DNA of 9,914 nt from Chloroflexi bacterium UBA4736 (GTDB taxonomy: Bacteria; Chloroflexota; Dormibacteria; Dormibacterales; Dormibacteraceae), in assembly GCA_002404015.1 (NCBI GenBank), contig DHIW01000014.1:1-9914 (forward strand). Reading direction: 5' to 3'. A model generated the notes under the pieces. It was not told where the DNA came from. It searched no databases and was given only the letters and a program-made list of their open reading frames with translations. Positions 1-7,747 of this stretch are shown here, piece after piece; within the stretch, counting starts at the first letter, position 1, and each line of letters opens with the position of its first letter. Made by a program: the position numbers and the translations under genes.

Positions 1-243
<243 letters not shown>

Positions 244-330
244 CACCTATAACTCACTCTTCAGCAGCTGGGGCTGCGCGAAGGGATCCAAGAAGAGAGA
301 TCTCGAAAGACCTATTTCGGTTAGTCAGCA
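244..330 (+). other. Spacer between 23S and terminator; no 5S rRNA
   Basis: The 87-base stretch between the 23S end and the terminator is too short for a 5S rRNA (about 115-120 nt) and lacks the usual 5S landmarks. It has a small hairpin (GCAGC at 264-268 with GCTGC at 273-277, loop TGGG), a perfect GAGATCTC-centred palindrome at 296-305, and a weaker CGAAA/TTTCG hairpin around 304-319. These may be processing signals for the 23S 3' end, which is inference. No tRNA is visible. Confidence 0.6.
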
Positions 331-361
331 GGGCGGCACGCTTCGGCGGCCGCCCTTTTTT
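331..361 (+). terminator. Intrinsic terminator of the rRNA operon
   Basis: A textbook rho-independent terminator. The outer stem GGGCGGC (331-337) pairs with GCCGCCC (349-355), and an inner stem CGC/GCG closes a TTCG tetraloop, leaving one bulged A (338). The stem is followed at once by six T residues (356-361). It lies about 90 bases after the 23S end and five bases before the next promoter, so it insulates the riboflavin operon from rRNA transcription. Confidence 0.93.
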
Positions 362-365
362 GTGA

Positions 366-394
366 TTGAACAGTCGATCAACCTCGCCTATACT
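366..394 (+). promoter_or_regulatory. Sigma-70-type promoter of the zinc-ribbon/rib operon
   Basis: The -35 box TTGAAC (366-371) and the -10 box TATACT (389-394) are separated by an optimal 17-base spacer. The predicted transcription start is near 401, giving a leader of about 97 bases before the GTG at 498. The leader has none of the conserved blocks of the FMN (RFN) riboswitch, so classical flavin feedback at this site is not supported. Position immediately after the rRNA terminator fits the start of a new operon. Confidence 0.75.
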
Positions 395-483
395 CCGTCC
401 CTACGTCTCTCGGGGGGGAGGGGACCGCGACGACTCACAGCCGCCGGTACCGAATTCCAGGGACACTTTCGGAGAGGAGCAAC

Positions 484-490
484 GGAGGAG
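484..490 (+). promoter_or_regulatory. Ribosome binding site setting the GTG start at 498
   Basis: GGAGGAG lies seven bases before GTG 498 and is the strongest Shine-Dalgarno match in this leader. It selects the GTG over the in-frame TTG at 366, which falls inside the -35 box of the promoter and would add 44 residues unlike the family. Confidence 0.8.
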
Positions 491-497
491 AGTACCG

Positions 498-788
498 GTG
501 ACCACTTTTGCCGACAAGGCGCTGACCTGCCGCGACTGCGGGATCGAGTTCACATTCACGGCCGGTGAGCAGGAGTTCTACCAGGCCAAGGGCCTGGTCA
601 ACGAGCCCGGCCGCTGCCCTGAGTGCCGCTCGCTGCGGCGGGAGGGCCGGGCGGTGACCCGGGCCCGCACCCTGCACGACGTCGTCTGCGCCGTGTGCGG
701 CCAGACCACCCAGGTCCCGTTCCTGCCCACCCAGGGCCGGCCCGTATATTGCCAGGATTGCTTCCAGCAGATCAGGGCCAGGAACTAG
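498..788 (+). CDS. Double zinc-ribbon protein (zf-trcl plus CxxC-x17-CxxC)
   Basis: A 96-residue soluble protein with two four-cysteine modules. The first is C11-x2-C14, then C40-x2-C43, 25 residues apart, resembling the 'probable zinc-ribbon' (zf-trcl) family. The second is C64-x2-C67, 17 residues, C85-x2-C88, the signature of the CxxC-x17-CxxC family. Each set should bind one zinc ion. There are no membrane segments or signal peptide. The linker (about 45-60) is arginine-rich, so nucleic-acid or ribosome binding is possible, but no function is established that I know of. It is the promoter-proximal gene of the riboflavin operon: its TAG is followed within three bases by the Shine-Dalgarno sequence of ribD. 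GTG start chosen from the GGAGGAG site. The family assignment is strong; a role in flavin metabolism would be inference from position only. Confidence 0.88.
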   Translation: MTTFADKALTCRDCGIEFTFTAGEQEFYQAKGLVNEPGRCPECRSLRREGRAVTRARTLHDVVCAVCGQTTQVPFLPTQGRPVYCQDCFQQIRARN

Positions 789-799
789 TCGAGGTTCGG

Positions 800-1798
800 A
801 TGCGGCGGGCGCTCGAGCTCGCCGCCCAGGCCGACTATCGAACGAGCCCCAACCCGATGGTTGGGGCTCTCCTTTTCTCGCCCGACGGCGAGGAGGCCGG
901 CAGCGGCTGGCACAAGCAGGCGGGGGACCCCCACGCCGAGGTGCTGGCCCTCGTCGCGGCCGGCGACCGGGCGGCGGGCGGCACCCTGTACGTGACGCTG
1001 GAGCCCTGTGCCCACCAGGGCCGGACGCCACCGTGCGCCGACGCCGTCATCGCCGCCGGGGTGGCTCGCGTCGTGGTGGCGATGATCGACCCCGACCCCC
1101 AGGTGGCCGGCAGGGGTGTCGAACGGTTGCGGGCGGCCGGTATCGAGACGGTCGTCGGCCCCGGTGAAGCGGGGGCCAGGCGTCTCAACGAGTTCTACGT
1201 GAAACACCGGGAGACCGGCCGGCCCTTCGTGTCGGTCAAGTTCGCGGCCAGCCTGGACGGCCGGATCGCGACCCGCACGGGCGGCTCCAGGTGGATCACG
1301 GGCGAGGAGGCGCGCGCCCACGCCCACCGGCTGCGCCACCAGCACGACGCGGTCCTGGTCGGCGTGGGCACGGTGCTCAAGGACGACCCCCAGCTGACCG
1401 CCAGGTTCCCGGGGGCCCGCCAGCCGCTCCGGGTGGTGCTGGACTCGAGCGGCCGGACGCCCGCGGCCGCGAAAGTCCGCGACGGCGGCGCCGAGACTCT
1501 GATCGTCAGCCACGGCGGAGACCTCGGCCGGGTGCTGGACGATCTCGGCGAACGCGGTGTCCTCAGCGTCCTGGTCGAGGGCGGGTCAGCCGTCCATGGC
1601 TCTTTCTTCGACGCCCGGCTGGTCGACAAGGTCTACGCGTACCTGAGCCCGATCATCATCGGCGGGGCGTCAGCTCCCGGCGCCGTCGGGGGCTTGGGCC
1701 CCGAGACGATCGAGGATGCGCTGCGCCTGGAGGACGTCGAGACGGCGCCGCTGGGCCGAGACCTGCTAATAAGCGGGTATGTTCACCGGGATCGTTAG
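800..1798 (+). CDS. ribD: Bifunctional pyrimidine deaminase/reductase RibD
   Basis: 332 residues. It catalyses the deamination of 2,5-diamino-6-ribosylamino-pyrimidinone 5'-phosphate and then NADPH-dependent reduction of the ribose side chain, the second and third steps of the GTP branch of riboflavin synthesis. The N-terminal deaminase domain (about 1-135) has the zinc site HAE (H45, catalytic E47) and PC-x8-C (C70, C79), plus the TSPNPMVGA motif near 15-23. The C-terminal reductase domain (about 142-328) shows VKFAASLDGRIA, SRWITG, VGVGTVLKDDPQLTAR and the glycine-rich LVEGG near 253-258. The ATG at 800 is preceded by GAGG at 791-794 and is the only usual start close to the expected N-terminus. 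The end overlaps ribE by 20 bases, implying translational coupling. Length and motifs are normal for the family. Confidence 0.97.
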   Translation: MRRALELAAQADYRTSPNPMVGALLFSPDGEEAGSGWHKQAGDPHAEVLALVAAGDRAAGGTLYVTLEPCAHQGRTPPCADAVIAAGVARVVVAMIDPDPQVAGRGVERLRAAGIETVVGPGEAGARRLNEFYVKHRETGRPFVSVKFAASLDGRIATRTGGSRWITGEEARAHAHRLRHQHDAVLVGVGTVLKDDPQLTARFPGARQPLRVVLDSSGRTPAAAKVRDGGAETLIVSHGGDLGRVLDDLGERGVLSVLVEGGSAVHGSFFDARLVDKVYAYLSPIIIGGASAPGAVGGLGPETIEDALRLEDVETAPLGRDLLISGYVHRDR

Positions 1799-2338
1799 GG
1801 CCAGGGGCCGGGTCGCCGAGCAGGCGGGCGGCCGGCTGGCGGTCGAGAGCCCCGAGCTGGCGCCCAGCCTGGAGGTGGGTGGCAGCATCGCGGTGAACGG
1901 CGTCTGCCTGACGGTGACCGCAACCCACGCCGGCGTTTTCCGGGCCGACATGGTCGCCGAGACGCTGCGCCGGACCAACCTGGGATCGCTTCGGGCGGGC
2001 GACGAGGTGAACCTGGAGCCCCCCCTGACCCTCGCCCAGGGCCTGGACGGCCACCTCGTCCTCGGCCATGTGGACGCAACCGCGCGCGTTGTCGCGGCCG
2101 GCCCCGACCTCAGGGTCGAGCTGCCCCCCGACCTTCGCCCCTACGTCGCGGAGAAGGGCTCGATCGCCATCGACGGGATCAGCCTCACGGTTTCCGTTGT
2201 CGACGATGAGGCCGGCACCTTCCAGGTCGCCCTGATCCCGCACACGTTGAAGGCGACAATTGCGGGTATGTATTCTCCGGGTACCCTTGTGAACCTGGAA
2301 GTGGATGTCATGGCGCGATACGTGGGAAGGGTCCTCGA

Positions 2339-2348
<10 letters not shown>
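1779..2348 (+). CDS. ribE: Riboflavin synthase alpha chain
   Basis: 189 residues. It dismutates two molecules of 6,7-dimethyl-8-ribityllumazine into riboflavin and the pyrimidine substrate, the last step of the pathway. Two tandem lumazine-binding repeats are clear: the first starts MFTGIV and contains NGVCLTV (40-46), the second contains DGISLTV (132-138). The GHVD motif at 96-99 closes repeat 1, and HTL lies at 155-157 in repeat 2. The family works as a trimer, each repeat forming half of an active site. The start overlaps the end of ribD by 20 bases and its own stop overlaps ribBA by 10 bases, so translation is probably coupled; no strong independent Shine-Dalgarno is seen before the ATG. 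The C-terminus (VDVMARYVGRVLE) matches the usual ending. Confidence 0.96.
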
Positions 2349-3535
<1,187 letters not shown>

Positions 3536-3539
3536 CGGC

Positions 3540-4025
3540 GTGGGGGAGAGGAGCGCCGAGAAGCCGACCGCGCGTGATCTCGACGCCGGCGACCTGCGGA
3601 TCGCGGTCGTCGTCTCCCGCTACAACCTCGACATCTCCCGGCGCCTGCTGGCCGGCGCCCTCGAGGCCCTTGAGCGGATGTCCGCTACGGATCCCGACGT
3701 GGTGTGGGTTCCGGGCGCCCTCGAGCTGCCGGTGGCCGCCCTGACGCTGGCCGAAGGCGGCCAGGCCGACGCCATCGTCGCCCTCGGCTGCGTGGTCAAC
3801 GGCGAGACGGCGCACTTCCAGTACGTGGCCGGCGAGTGCGCGGCTGGGCTCATGCACGTCCAGATGGACACCGGGGTGCCGGTCGCATTCGGCGTCCTCA
3901 CCACGTTCGACCGCGATCAGGCGCTGGCCCGCAGCGGCCCCAAGCACAACAAGGGTGCCGAGGCGGCCGAGACCGCCGTGGAGATGGCGAACCTGGTCCG
4001 CCGTCTACAGGGAGGCTCCGACTAG
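3540..4025 (+). CDS. ribH: 6,7-dimethyl-8-ribityllumazine synthase
   Basis: 161 residues. It condenses the pyrimidine product of RibD with 3,4-dihydroxy-2-butanone 4-phosphate from RibBA to give the lumazine used by riboflavin synthase. Family motifs in order: IAVVVSRYN (21-29), VPGALELP (57-64), GCVVNGETAHFQYV (83-96) with the likely catalytic H92, FGVLTT (117-122), and KHNKGAEAA (136-144). The usual GETPH reads GETAH. The GTG start is the only standard start before the conserved core and has only a weak site upstream; a purine-rich GGGGGAGAGGAG run lies just inside the gene, so the start is less certain than the gene. It is the last gene of the operon. Its final 21 bases overlap the convergent dehydrogenase gene, leaving no room for a terminator between them. 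Confidence 0.95.
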   Translation: MGERSAEKPTARDLDAGDLRIAVVVSRYNLDISRRLLAGALEALERMSATDPDVVWVPGALELPVAALTLAEGGQADAIVALGCVVNGETAHFQYVAGECAAGLMHVQMDTGVPVAFGVLTTFDRDQALARSGPKHNKGAEAAETAVEMANLVRRLQGGSD

Positions 4026-5189
4026 CGGCGGCAGGACGCCGTGCTGTGCGGCCAGCCGGTCCAGCTGCGCCCGCGAGAGGGCCTCGGCCGCGGCTCGCGG
4101 CGTGACGCCGTCCCGCCGGGCGGCCGCGAGCAGCTCCCCGACCGAGGTCCGCATCACCGACGCGATCTTGGCAAAGGCGTCCGCGGCCGACGGCCCGACC
4201 TCGCCCAGGGCGACCCACCACGCCCAGCCGTTGGTGCAGGCGTTGGCGACGAAGTCCGGAACGATCACCACCCCGCGGCCTGACAGCGCCGCCTCCGCAC
4301 CGGCCGTGGTGGGTATGTTGGCCGCCTCCACGACCAGGGCCGCCCGCACGGCCGAGCAGTTGTCGACGGTGATCGCGTCGGCCACGGCGGCCGGCACCAG
4401 GAGATCGCAGTCCAGCCCCAGCCAGTCCTCGCGCGGCAGCAGGACGTCCCCGGGTCCGACGCCGGCGGCCCGCGAGATCAGACCCAGGGGATCCCTGGCC
4501 GCGAGCAGCCGGGCCACGTCGAGCCCGGCCGGGTTGTGGATCAGGCCCTCGGAGTCCGCCACGCCCACCACGACCGCGCCCTTCTCGACCAGGTAGCGAG
4601 CGGTGGAGCCGCCCATCGAGCCGAAGCCCTGAACGACCGCCCGCAGCCCCTCTGTCGGGCGGCCCAGGAACCGGCAGGCGGCCGCGCACGCCTCCGCCAC
4701 GCCATAGCCGCCGACCAGGTCGACGAGCGGCGTCCCCTCGACCGTCATCGACAGGGCCCCGGAAGTCCTGGCCAGGGCAGCGGCCGCGTCCCCTGAGGCC
4801 CTGAGCGAGGCCCGCAGCGACGTCTGCAAGCCCACCTCCGCGAAGACCGCATTGAGCGTGGACTGCTGTACGCCCATGTCCTCGCCGGTCGACATGTAAG
4901 CGTCGAAGATGGGCGCCATCGCGCGCACGAAGCGGACCAGCACGTCCCGCGTGGACGGGTCCCGGGGGTCGGCATCCAGCCCGCACTTGGCGCCGCCGGC
5001 GGCGATTCCGAGCGCCCCGTTCTTGAGCGACATGGCCGCCGCCAGCCGGGAAACCTCATCGAGCGTGAGGCCGGGCCGGATCCGGAGTCCGCCGCCGGAG
5101 ATCCCGCCCACCAGGCGATCGATCACGAGGTAGCCGTGCGCGTCCGACTCCGAATCGCTCCAGGCCAGGCGCAGAAACTGATCCGCCAC
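4005..5189 (-). CDS. Glu/Leu/Phe/Val dehydrogenase family protein
   Basis: 394 residues, a predicted NAD-dependent oxidative deaminase of an amino acid. The N-terminal substrate domain (about 5-155) carries GGLRI, SLK (K56), the GGAK motif (K68, equivalent to the catalytic lysine; the family usually reads GGGKGG, here GGAKCG) and GEDMG (D104). The Rossmann domain (about 155-330) has GYGVAEA, the dinucleotide loop GFGSMGG (188-194) followed by D212, which favours NAD over NADP, then VVEAANIP and PDFVANA (311-317). Substrate specificity cannot be read from sequence. The GTG at 5189 is the only usual start near the conserved N-terminus, but no good Shine-Dalgarno precedes it. The reading frame is open further upstream, but that region is the hairpin repeat and then the patatin gene in another frame. 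The 3' end overlaps ribH by 21 bases tail to tail. Confidence 0.88.
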   Translation of the reverse strand: MADQFLRLAWSDSESDAHGYLVIDRLVGGISGGGLRIRPGLTLDEVSRLAAAMSLKNGALGIAAGGAKCGLDADPRDPSTRDVLVRFVRAMAPIFDAYMSTGEDMGVQQSTLNAVFAEVGLQTSLRASLRASGDAAAALARTSGALSMTVEGTPLVDLVGGYGVAEACAAACRFLGRPTEGLRAVVQGFGSMGGSTARYLVEKGAVVVGVADSEGLIHNPAGLDVARLLAARDPLGLISRAAGVGPGDVLLPREDWLGLDCDLLVPAAVADAITVDNCSAVRAALVVEAANIPTTAGAEAALSGRGVVIVPDFVANACTNGWAWWVALGEVGPSAADAFAKIASVMRTSVGELLAAARRDGVTPRAAAEALSRAQLDRLAAQHGVLPPLVGASL

Positions 5190-5199
5190 GAAGGCGGAT

Positions 5200-5271
5200 T
5201 CTAGAGGTCCGGCCTCTAGAGGTCCTCCCGAAGGCCCCGTCGGGGCCCGGTCTTCCGGCCGGACCTCTAGA
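5200..5271 (-). repeat. Direct and inverted TCTAGAGGTCC repeats with alternative hairpins
   Basis: TCTAGAGGTCC occurs on the + strand at 5200-5210 and 5215-5225, and its reverse complement at 5261-5271. A perfect 15-base inverted repeat joins 5200-5214 with 5257-5271. A competing local hairpin pairs 5200-5207 with 5213-5220 (8 bp, 5-base loop), and 5215-5225 can also pair with 5261-5271 (11 bp). A separate GC-rich hairpin lies in the centre (GGCCCC at 5233-5238 with GGGGCC at 5242-5247). The array fills the gap between the patatin stop (5294) and the dehydrogenase start (5189) and would be transcribed ahead of the latter. No T-run follows, so it is not a standard terminator. An attenuator, processing site or protein-binding RNA is possible. 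Confidence 0.85.
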
Positions 5272-5293
5272 GCCGGACCGCGAACGAGAGCTG

Positions 5294-6364
5294 CTACATA
5301 GTGGCCGCAGCCGGGAAGCCGGCCCGCTTGAGCAGGGTGCCCGGCCGGTCCTTGCGGCGTGCGGCCGCGGGCTCGCGCGGGAGCATCGCCAGCAGCTCCT
5401 GGACCTCGGCTTGCTCGAGCTGGGCGGTGACCGTCCGCAGCGCCATCTCGCCGACCTTCTGGGACCGGCGGGCGTCCATCACGTTGTTGCCGATCGTCGC
5501 CAGGTCGCCAACTGTGGGCTCGATGACCACCACGTGGGTGCCATCGTCGAGCAGCATCTCGACCTCCTGGTCGAGCTGCCGGGTGGCCATCCCGCGGATT
5601 GCCGCGGCCATCCGGGAGAGCGGGTTCCAGCCCCCCAACTGGTGGCGGCAGGAGAGCGGGCTCATGACTATCACGAGGTCGAGGCCCTGGCCGCGGAGGA
5701 CGTCGAGGTTGGATATCGAGTGCAGGCCGCCGTCCACGTAGAGGCGGCCCGCGATGCGGACCGGCTTGAAGAAGCCGGGAATCGCGCAGGACGCCGCCAC
5801 GGCGTCGGCCAGGTGTCCCTGGGGCGCATCCTCGCGTCCGAAGATCACCCGCTCGCCGGTCTCGTAGTCGCAGGCGACGATCCAGCAGTTCGGGTGGTCC
5901 CCCCAGCCGAAGGGGACGGCCCTGCGGATCGTGTTCTCGATCGGTTCGGTGGACACCATCCCGGCGGGCGCGAGCCCGGCCAGCGCCCGCAGGGGAGTGC
6001 CCTGCCGCATGCCGTTGCGGATGAGCCGCACGGAGCCCGGGAACACGTTGGGCAGGCGCCGCCCGATCCGGTAGGCGTTCTCCGTGGAGAGGTCGCTGAG
6101 CACCCATTCCCGATCGGTCCTCACGTCGACCTCGCCCAGCTCGTCCATCGCGCCCTCGGACGCCGGCAGGAGCGTGGCGGGTGGGACGTGACCGGCTACG
6201 AGCGCCGCGAACACCGCGCCGGCCGAGGTGCCGAGCAGCACGTCCGCTCGCGACGGGTCCCAGCCGGTCGCCCTGGCGATGGCGGCCAGGCCACCCGCCA
6301 GCCAGGCTCCTCCGAGCACACCCCCGGCTCCGAGGGCCAGTCCGATTCTTCGCTTGCTCTGCAT
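5294..6364 (-). CDS. Patatin-like phospholipase
   Basis: 356 residues, a predicted lipid acyl hydrolase with a Ser-Asp dyad. The glycine-rich oxyanion loop is GAGGVLGGAW (12-21), the nucleophile elbow is GTSAG (45-49, Ser47), and the catalytic aspartate lies in DGG (211-213). The block CAIPGFFKPV (193-202) just before it is typical of the family. No signal peptide, so it is probably cytoplasmic or membrane-associated from inside. Start: ATG 6364 is chosen because AAGG sits about eight bases upstream and it leaves the usual few residues before RIGLALGAGG. ATG 6382 or GTG 6385 would add six or seven residues. It lies upstream of the dehydrogenase on the same strand, 104 bases away, and may be co-transcribed with it. 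The physiological lipid substrate is unknown. Confidence 0.93.
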   Translation of the reverse strand: MQSKRRIGLALGAGGVLGGAWLAGGLAAIARATGWDPSRADVLLGTSAGAVFAALVAGHVPPATLLPASEGAMDELGEVDVRTDREWVLSDLSTENAYRIGRRLPNVFPGSVRLIRNGMRQGTPLRALAGLAPAGMVSTEPIENTIRRAVPFGWGDHPNCWIVACDYETGERVIFGREDAPQGHLADAVAASCAIPGFFKPVRIAGRLYVDGGLHSISNLDVLRGQGLDLVIVMSPLSCRHQLGGWNPLSRMAAAIRGMATRQLDQEVEMLLDDGTHVVVIEPTVGDLATIGNNVMDARRSQKVGEMALRTVTAQLEQAEVQELLAMLPREPAAARRKDRPGTLLKRAGFPAAATM

Positions 6365-6538
6365 AAGTGGCCTTGTGTGCATCACATGATGGCACTCATA
6401 TCACATTTAGCAACACCACCCACCAAACGTGGGCGACGGGGCAACGGACTGGGTCATTCTTTGATCCTGCAGACCCTTCCCATCGGGACGGGGCCCACCT
6501 CAGGCTCGGGCGCACACCAAAGCTCAAAGGAGGGCGCC
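6365..6538. promoter_or_regulatory. Divergent intergenic region with a weak - strand promoter candidate
   Basis: This 174-base gap separates the divergent patatin and membrane-protein genes and is less GC-rich on its left side. On the - strand, TTTGGT (complement of 6422-6427) and TGATAT (complement of 6398-6403), 18 bases apart, form a modest promoter candidate for the patatin gene. I see no convincing -35/-10 pair for the + strand gene, whose strong Shine-Dalgarno AAAGGAGGG lies at 6526-6534. No RNA gene or terminator is recognised. Confidence 0.35.
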
Positions 6539-7255
6539 ATGACAGAGTCTGATGCGGAACTGGAAGGGAGCACCCGGGTGCTGGCGGGCGGAGTCTGCCT
6601 GCTCTTGGGCGCGGTGGTGCTTCCCATCGCTATGTTGGCCCAGATCGGGAACGACTTCATCTACGACTCGAAGATGAACGTCGTCGGCGTGAAGATGACG
6701 AACGAGCTGGGTGCTCAGCTCAGCACGATCCTCCTGGCACTGGCCGGCTACCTCCTTCTAGGCGCGGCCGTTGGCCTGGCCGGAGCGGTCCGCGGCCGGG
6801 GTGCCGGCTTGAGCCAGGCGGGGGTCGTCTTGCTCGGGCTGGGGTCCATGTTGGTGGCCATGGTCTTTACGACAACAGGGCCCTTGCAATTGCTGGAGGC
6901 GGCCAGGCCGCCCGCCGGTGTCACGGCGACTATCGTCTGGACGGTGGCCCGTCATGGAACCGACGCCTGGTCGTTCGTCGCGGTCGGCGCGGTGATTCCG
7001 TGCTTCCTGCTCGCGCCCTTCGTCCTTGACTCGGGGCTCTTCCGCGCTCGGCTGATTCCGATCTGGCCGGTCTTGCTCTGGATCCTTGCGCTGGTGGGGG
7101 TCCTGCTGCCGCCCTCGACTCCGATGCACCACTTGCTGAGCGGCGCGGTCTTCACTGTCGGGATCCTCGGCAGCCTCGGGTGGACGGGCCTCGCCGTCGT
7201 CCGACGCACCCGCCGAGCGCCGTCGAGCGCCGTCGGAAGAGCTGTCCGAGCGTGA
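6539..7255 (+). CDS. Six-helix membrane protein, apparent N-terminal part of a membrane-bound LuxR regulator
   Basis: 238 residues as read. Six hydrophobic stretches: about 16-37, 62-84, 94-112, 143-165, 173-192 and 197-221. Between helices 1 and 2 is a polar loop (38-61) with charged and Asn residues. I do not recognise a named family with confidence. ATG 6539 is supported by AAAGGAGGG five bases upstream. The protein ends 17 residues after the last helix in an arginine-rich tail. That tail is produced by a 10-bp tandem duplication (7214-7235); without one copy the frame runs directly into the LuxR-type HTH encoded downstream, giving a 299-residue protein with the HTH on the side of the C-terminal tail, presumably the cytoplasm. 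As it stands the gene is either a truncated allele, an 'off' state, or intact only through frameshifting or an error in the sequence. Confidence 0.85.
   Translation: MTESDAELEGSTRVLAGGVCLLLGAVVLPIAMLAQIGNDFIYDSKMNVVGVKMTNELGAQLSTILLALAGYLLLGAAVGLAGAVRGRGAGLSQAGVVLLGLGSMLVAMVFTTTGPLQLLEAARPPAGVTATIVWTVARHGTDAWSFVAVGAVIPCFLLAPFVLDSGLFRARLIPIWPVLLWILALVGVLLPPSTPMHHLLSGAVFTVGILGSLGWTGLAVVRRTRRAPSSAVGRAVRA
7214..7235 (+). repeat. 10-bp tandem repeat (2.2 copies) at the frame break
   Basis: The unit CGAGCGCCGT occurs at 7214-7223 and again at 7224-7233, followed by CG of a third copy. Because 10 is not a multiple of three, gain or loss of one unit changes the reading frame. The two-copy state ends the membrane protein at TGA 7253-7255; the one-copy state fuses it to the HTH domain. 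Confidence 0.95.
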
Positions 7256-7448
7256 GCGCGAGATCCTCGAGCTCGTTGCGGAAGGGTTGAAGAATGCTCA
7301 GATTGCGGCCAGGCTGTCCCTCTCCCCAAAAACAGTTCGCAACCACGTGAGCAACATCCTCAGCAAGCTCCAGGTTGCGGACCGTACGCAGGCCACCGTG
7401 CTGGCCCTGGCAGCGGGCCTGGGCCCGCGGCCGAGAAGCCGCGGCTAG
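7236..7448 (+). pseudogene. LuxR/GerE-type HTH domain, frame-separated from its membrane domain
   Basis: In frame with the TAG at 7446-7448 the sequence encodes a full LuxR/GerE helix-turn-helix: LSEREREILELVAEGL, then NAQIAARLSLSPKTVRNHV and SNILSKLQV, the scaffold, recognition and dimerisation helices of NarL/FixJ-type regulators. The frame is open from 7140 (TGA at 7137-7139) but contains no ATG, GTG or TTG before the domain, so it cannot be translated alone from a usual start. It is one base out of frame with the upstream membrane gene, and the offset equals one unit of the 10-bp repeat. Marked as a pseudogene fragment for lack of its own start; it may instead be the second half of a phase-variable or frameshifted gene. 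Its stop shares CTAG (7445-7448) with the convergent PPOX gene. Confidence 0.88.
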
Positions 7449-7747
7449 GAAACCAGACCCCAGCTGAAGCTCCGCTCCACTGCGACGCGGGCCCGCTCCG
7501 GGCCGATCACCGTGGCCCGGCCCTGCAGCGCAACGCCGCGCTTGGGCTGGCCGGCGTCCACGACGAAGCCGACCCGGGGCTCAGCCTGGAGGTTGCGCAG
7601 CTTGACACCGTCGGCGTCGAACTCCAGGCTGCCATCGTCGGCCACGGTGTACATGACCGGCATCACGTGGGGCCAGCCCGAGGGTCCCACGGTGGCCAGC
7701 CTGCCCAACCGCTGCGAGCGCAGGAAGTCGAGCTCGGCCGGGCTCAG
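7445..7747 (-). CDS. Short PPOX-family (pyridoxamine 5'-phosphate oxidase-like) flavin/F420-binding protein
   Basis: 100 residues with the split-barrel signature of the PPOX family: RLGRLATVG (13-21), PHV.PVMY, VKLRNL, PRVGFVVD and RGVALQGRATV, ending in SFSWGL, the usual family ending. Such proteins bind FMN or F420 and act as small oxidoreductases; cofactor and substrate cannot be decided here. It is shorter than the usual 130-140 residues, mostly between the last strand and the SWG ending. Start: residues homologous to the family (SPAELDFLRSQR) precede the TTG at 7708, and no ATG, GTG or TTG lies before them. A CTG at 7747 overlaps the stop of the upstream gene as CTGA, like the common ATGA coupling, so CTG is the proposed start. 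With TTG 7708 the product would be 87 residues and lack part of the first conserved block. Confidence 0.75.
   Translation of the reverse strand: MSPAELDFLRSQRLGRLATVGPSGWPHVMPVMYTVADDGSLEFDADGVKLRNLQAEPRVGFVVDAGQPKRGVALQGRATVIGPERARVAVERSFSWGLVS

Noticed and set aside
447..458. Adjacent KpnI and EcoRI sites (GGTACCGAATTC), like a cloning polylinker
   Set aside because: Only these two sites occur and the flanks are ordinary leader sequence with no vector features, so chance is the simplest explanation.
5200..5271. XbaI-site repeats as vector or adapter contamination
   Set aside because: The region joins two coding genes in normal arrangement and the repeats are arranged as nested inverted repeats, unlike a polylinker.
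4005..6395. A single 796-codon open frame on the - strand covering both the patatin and dehydrogenase genes
   Set aside because: The patatin part is encoded in a different frame with full catalytic motifs; the long frame is only a GC-rich read-through and its upstream part has no protein-like sequence.
5411..6538. Long + strand open frame leading into the membrane protein gene
   Set aside because: It is antisense to the patatin gene, shows no family motifs, and the membrane gene has a strong Shine-Dalgarno and ATG at 6539.
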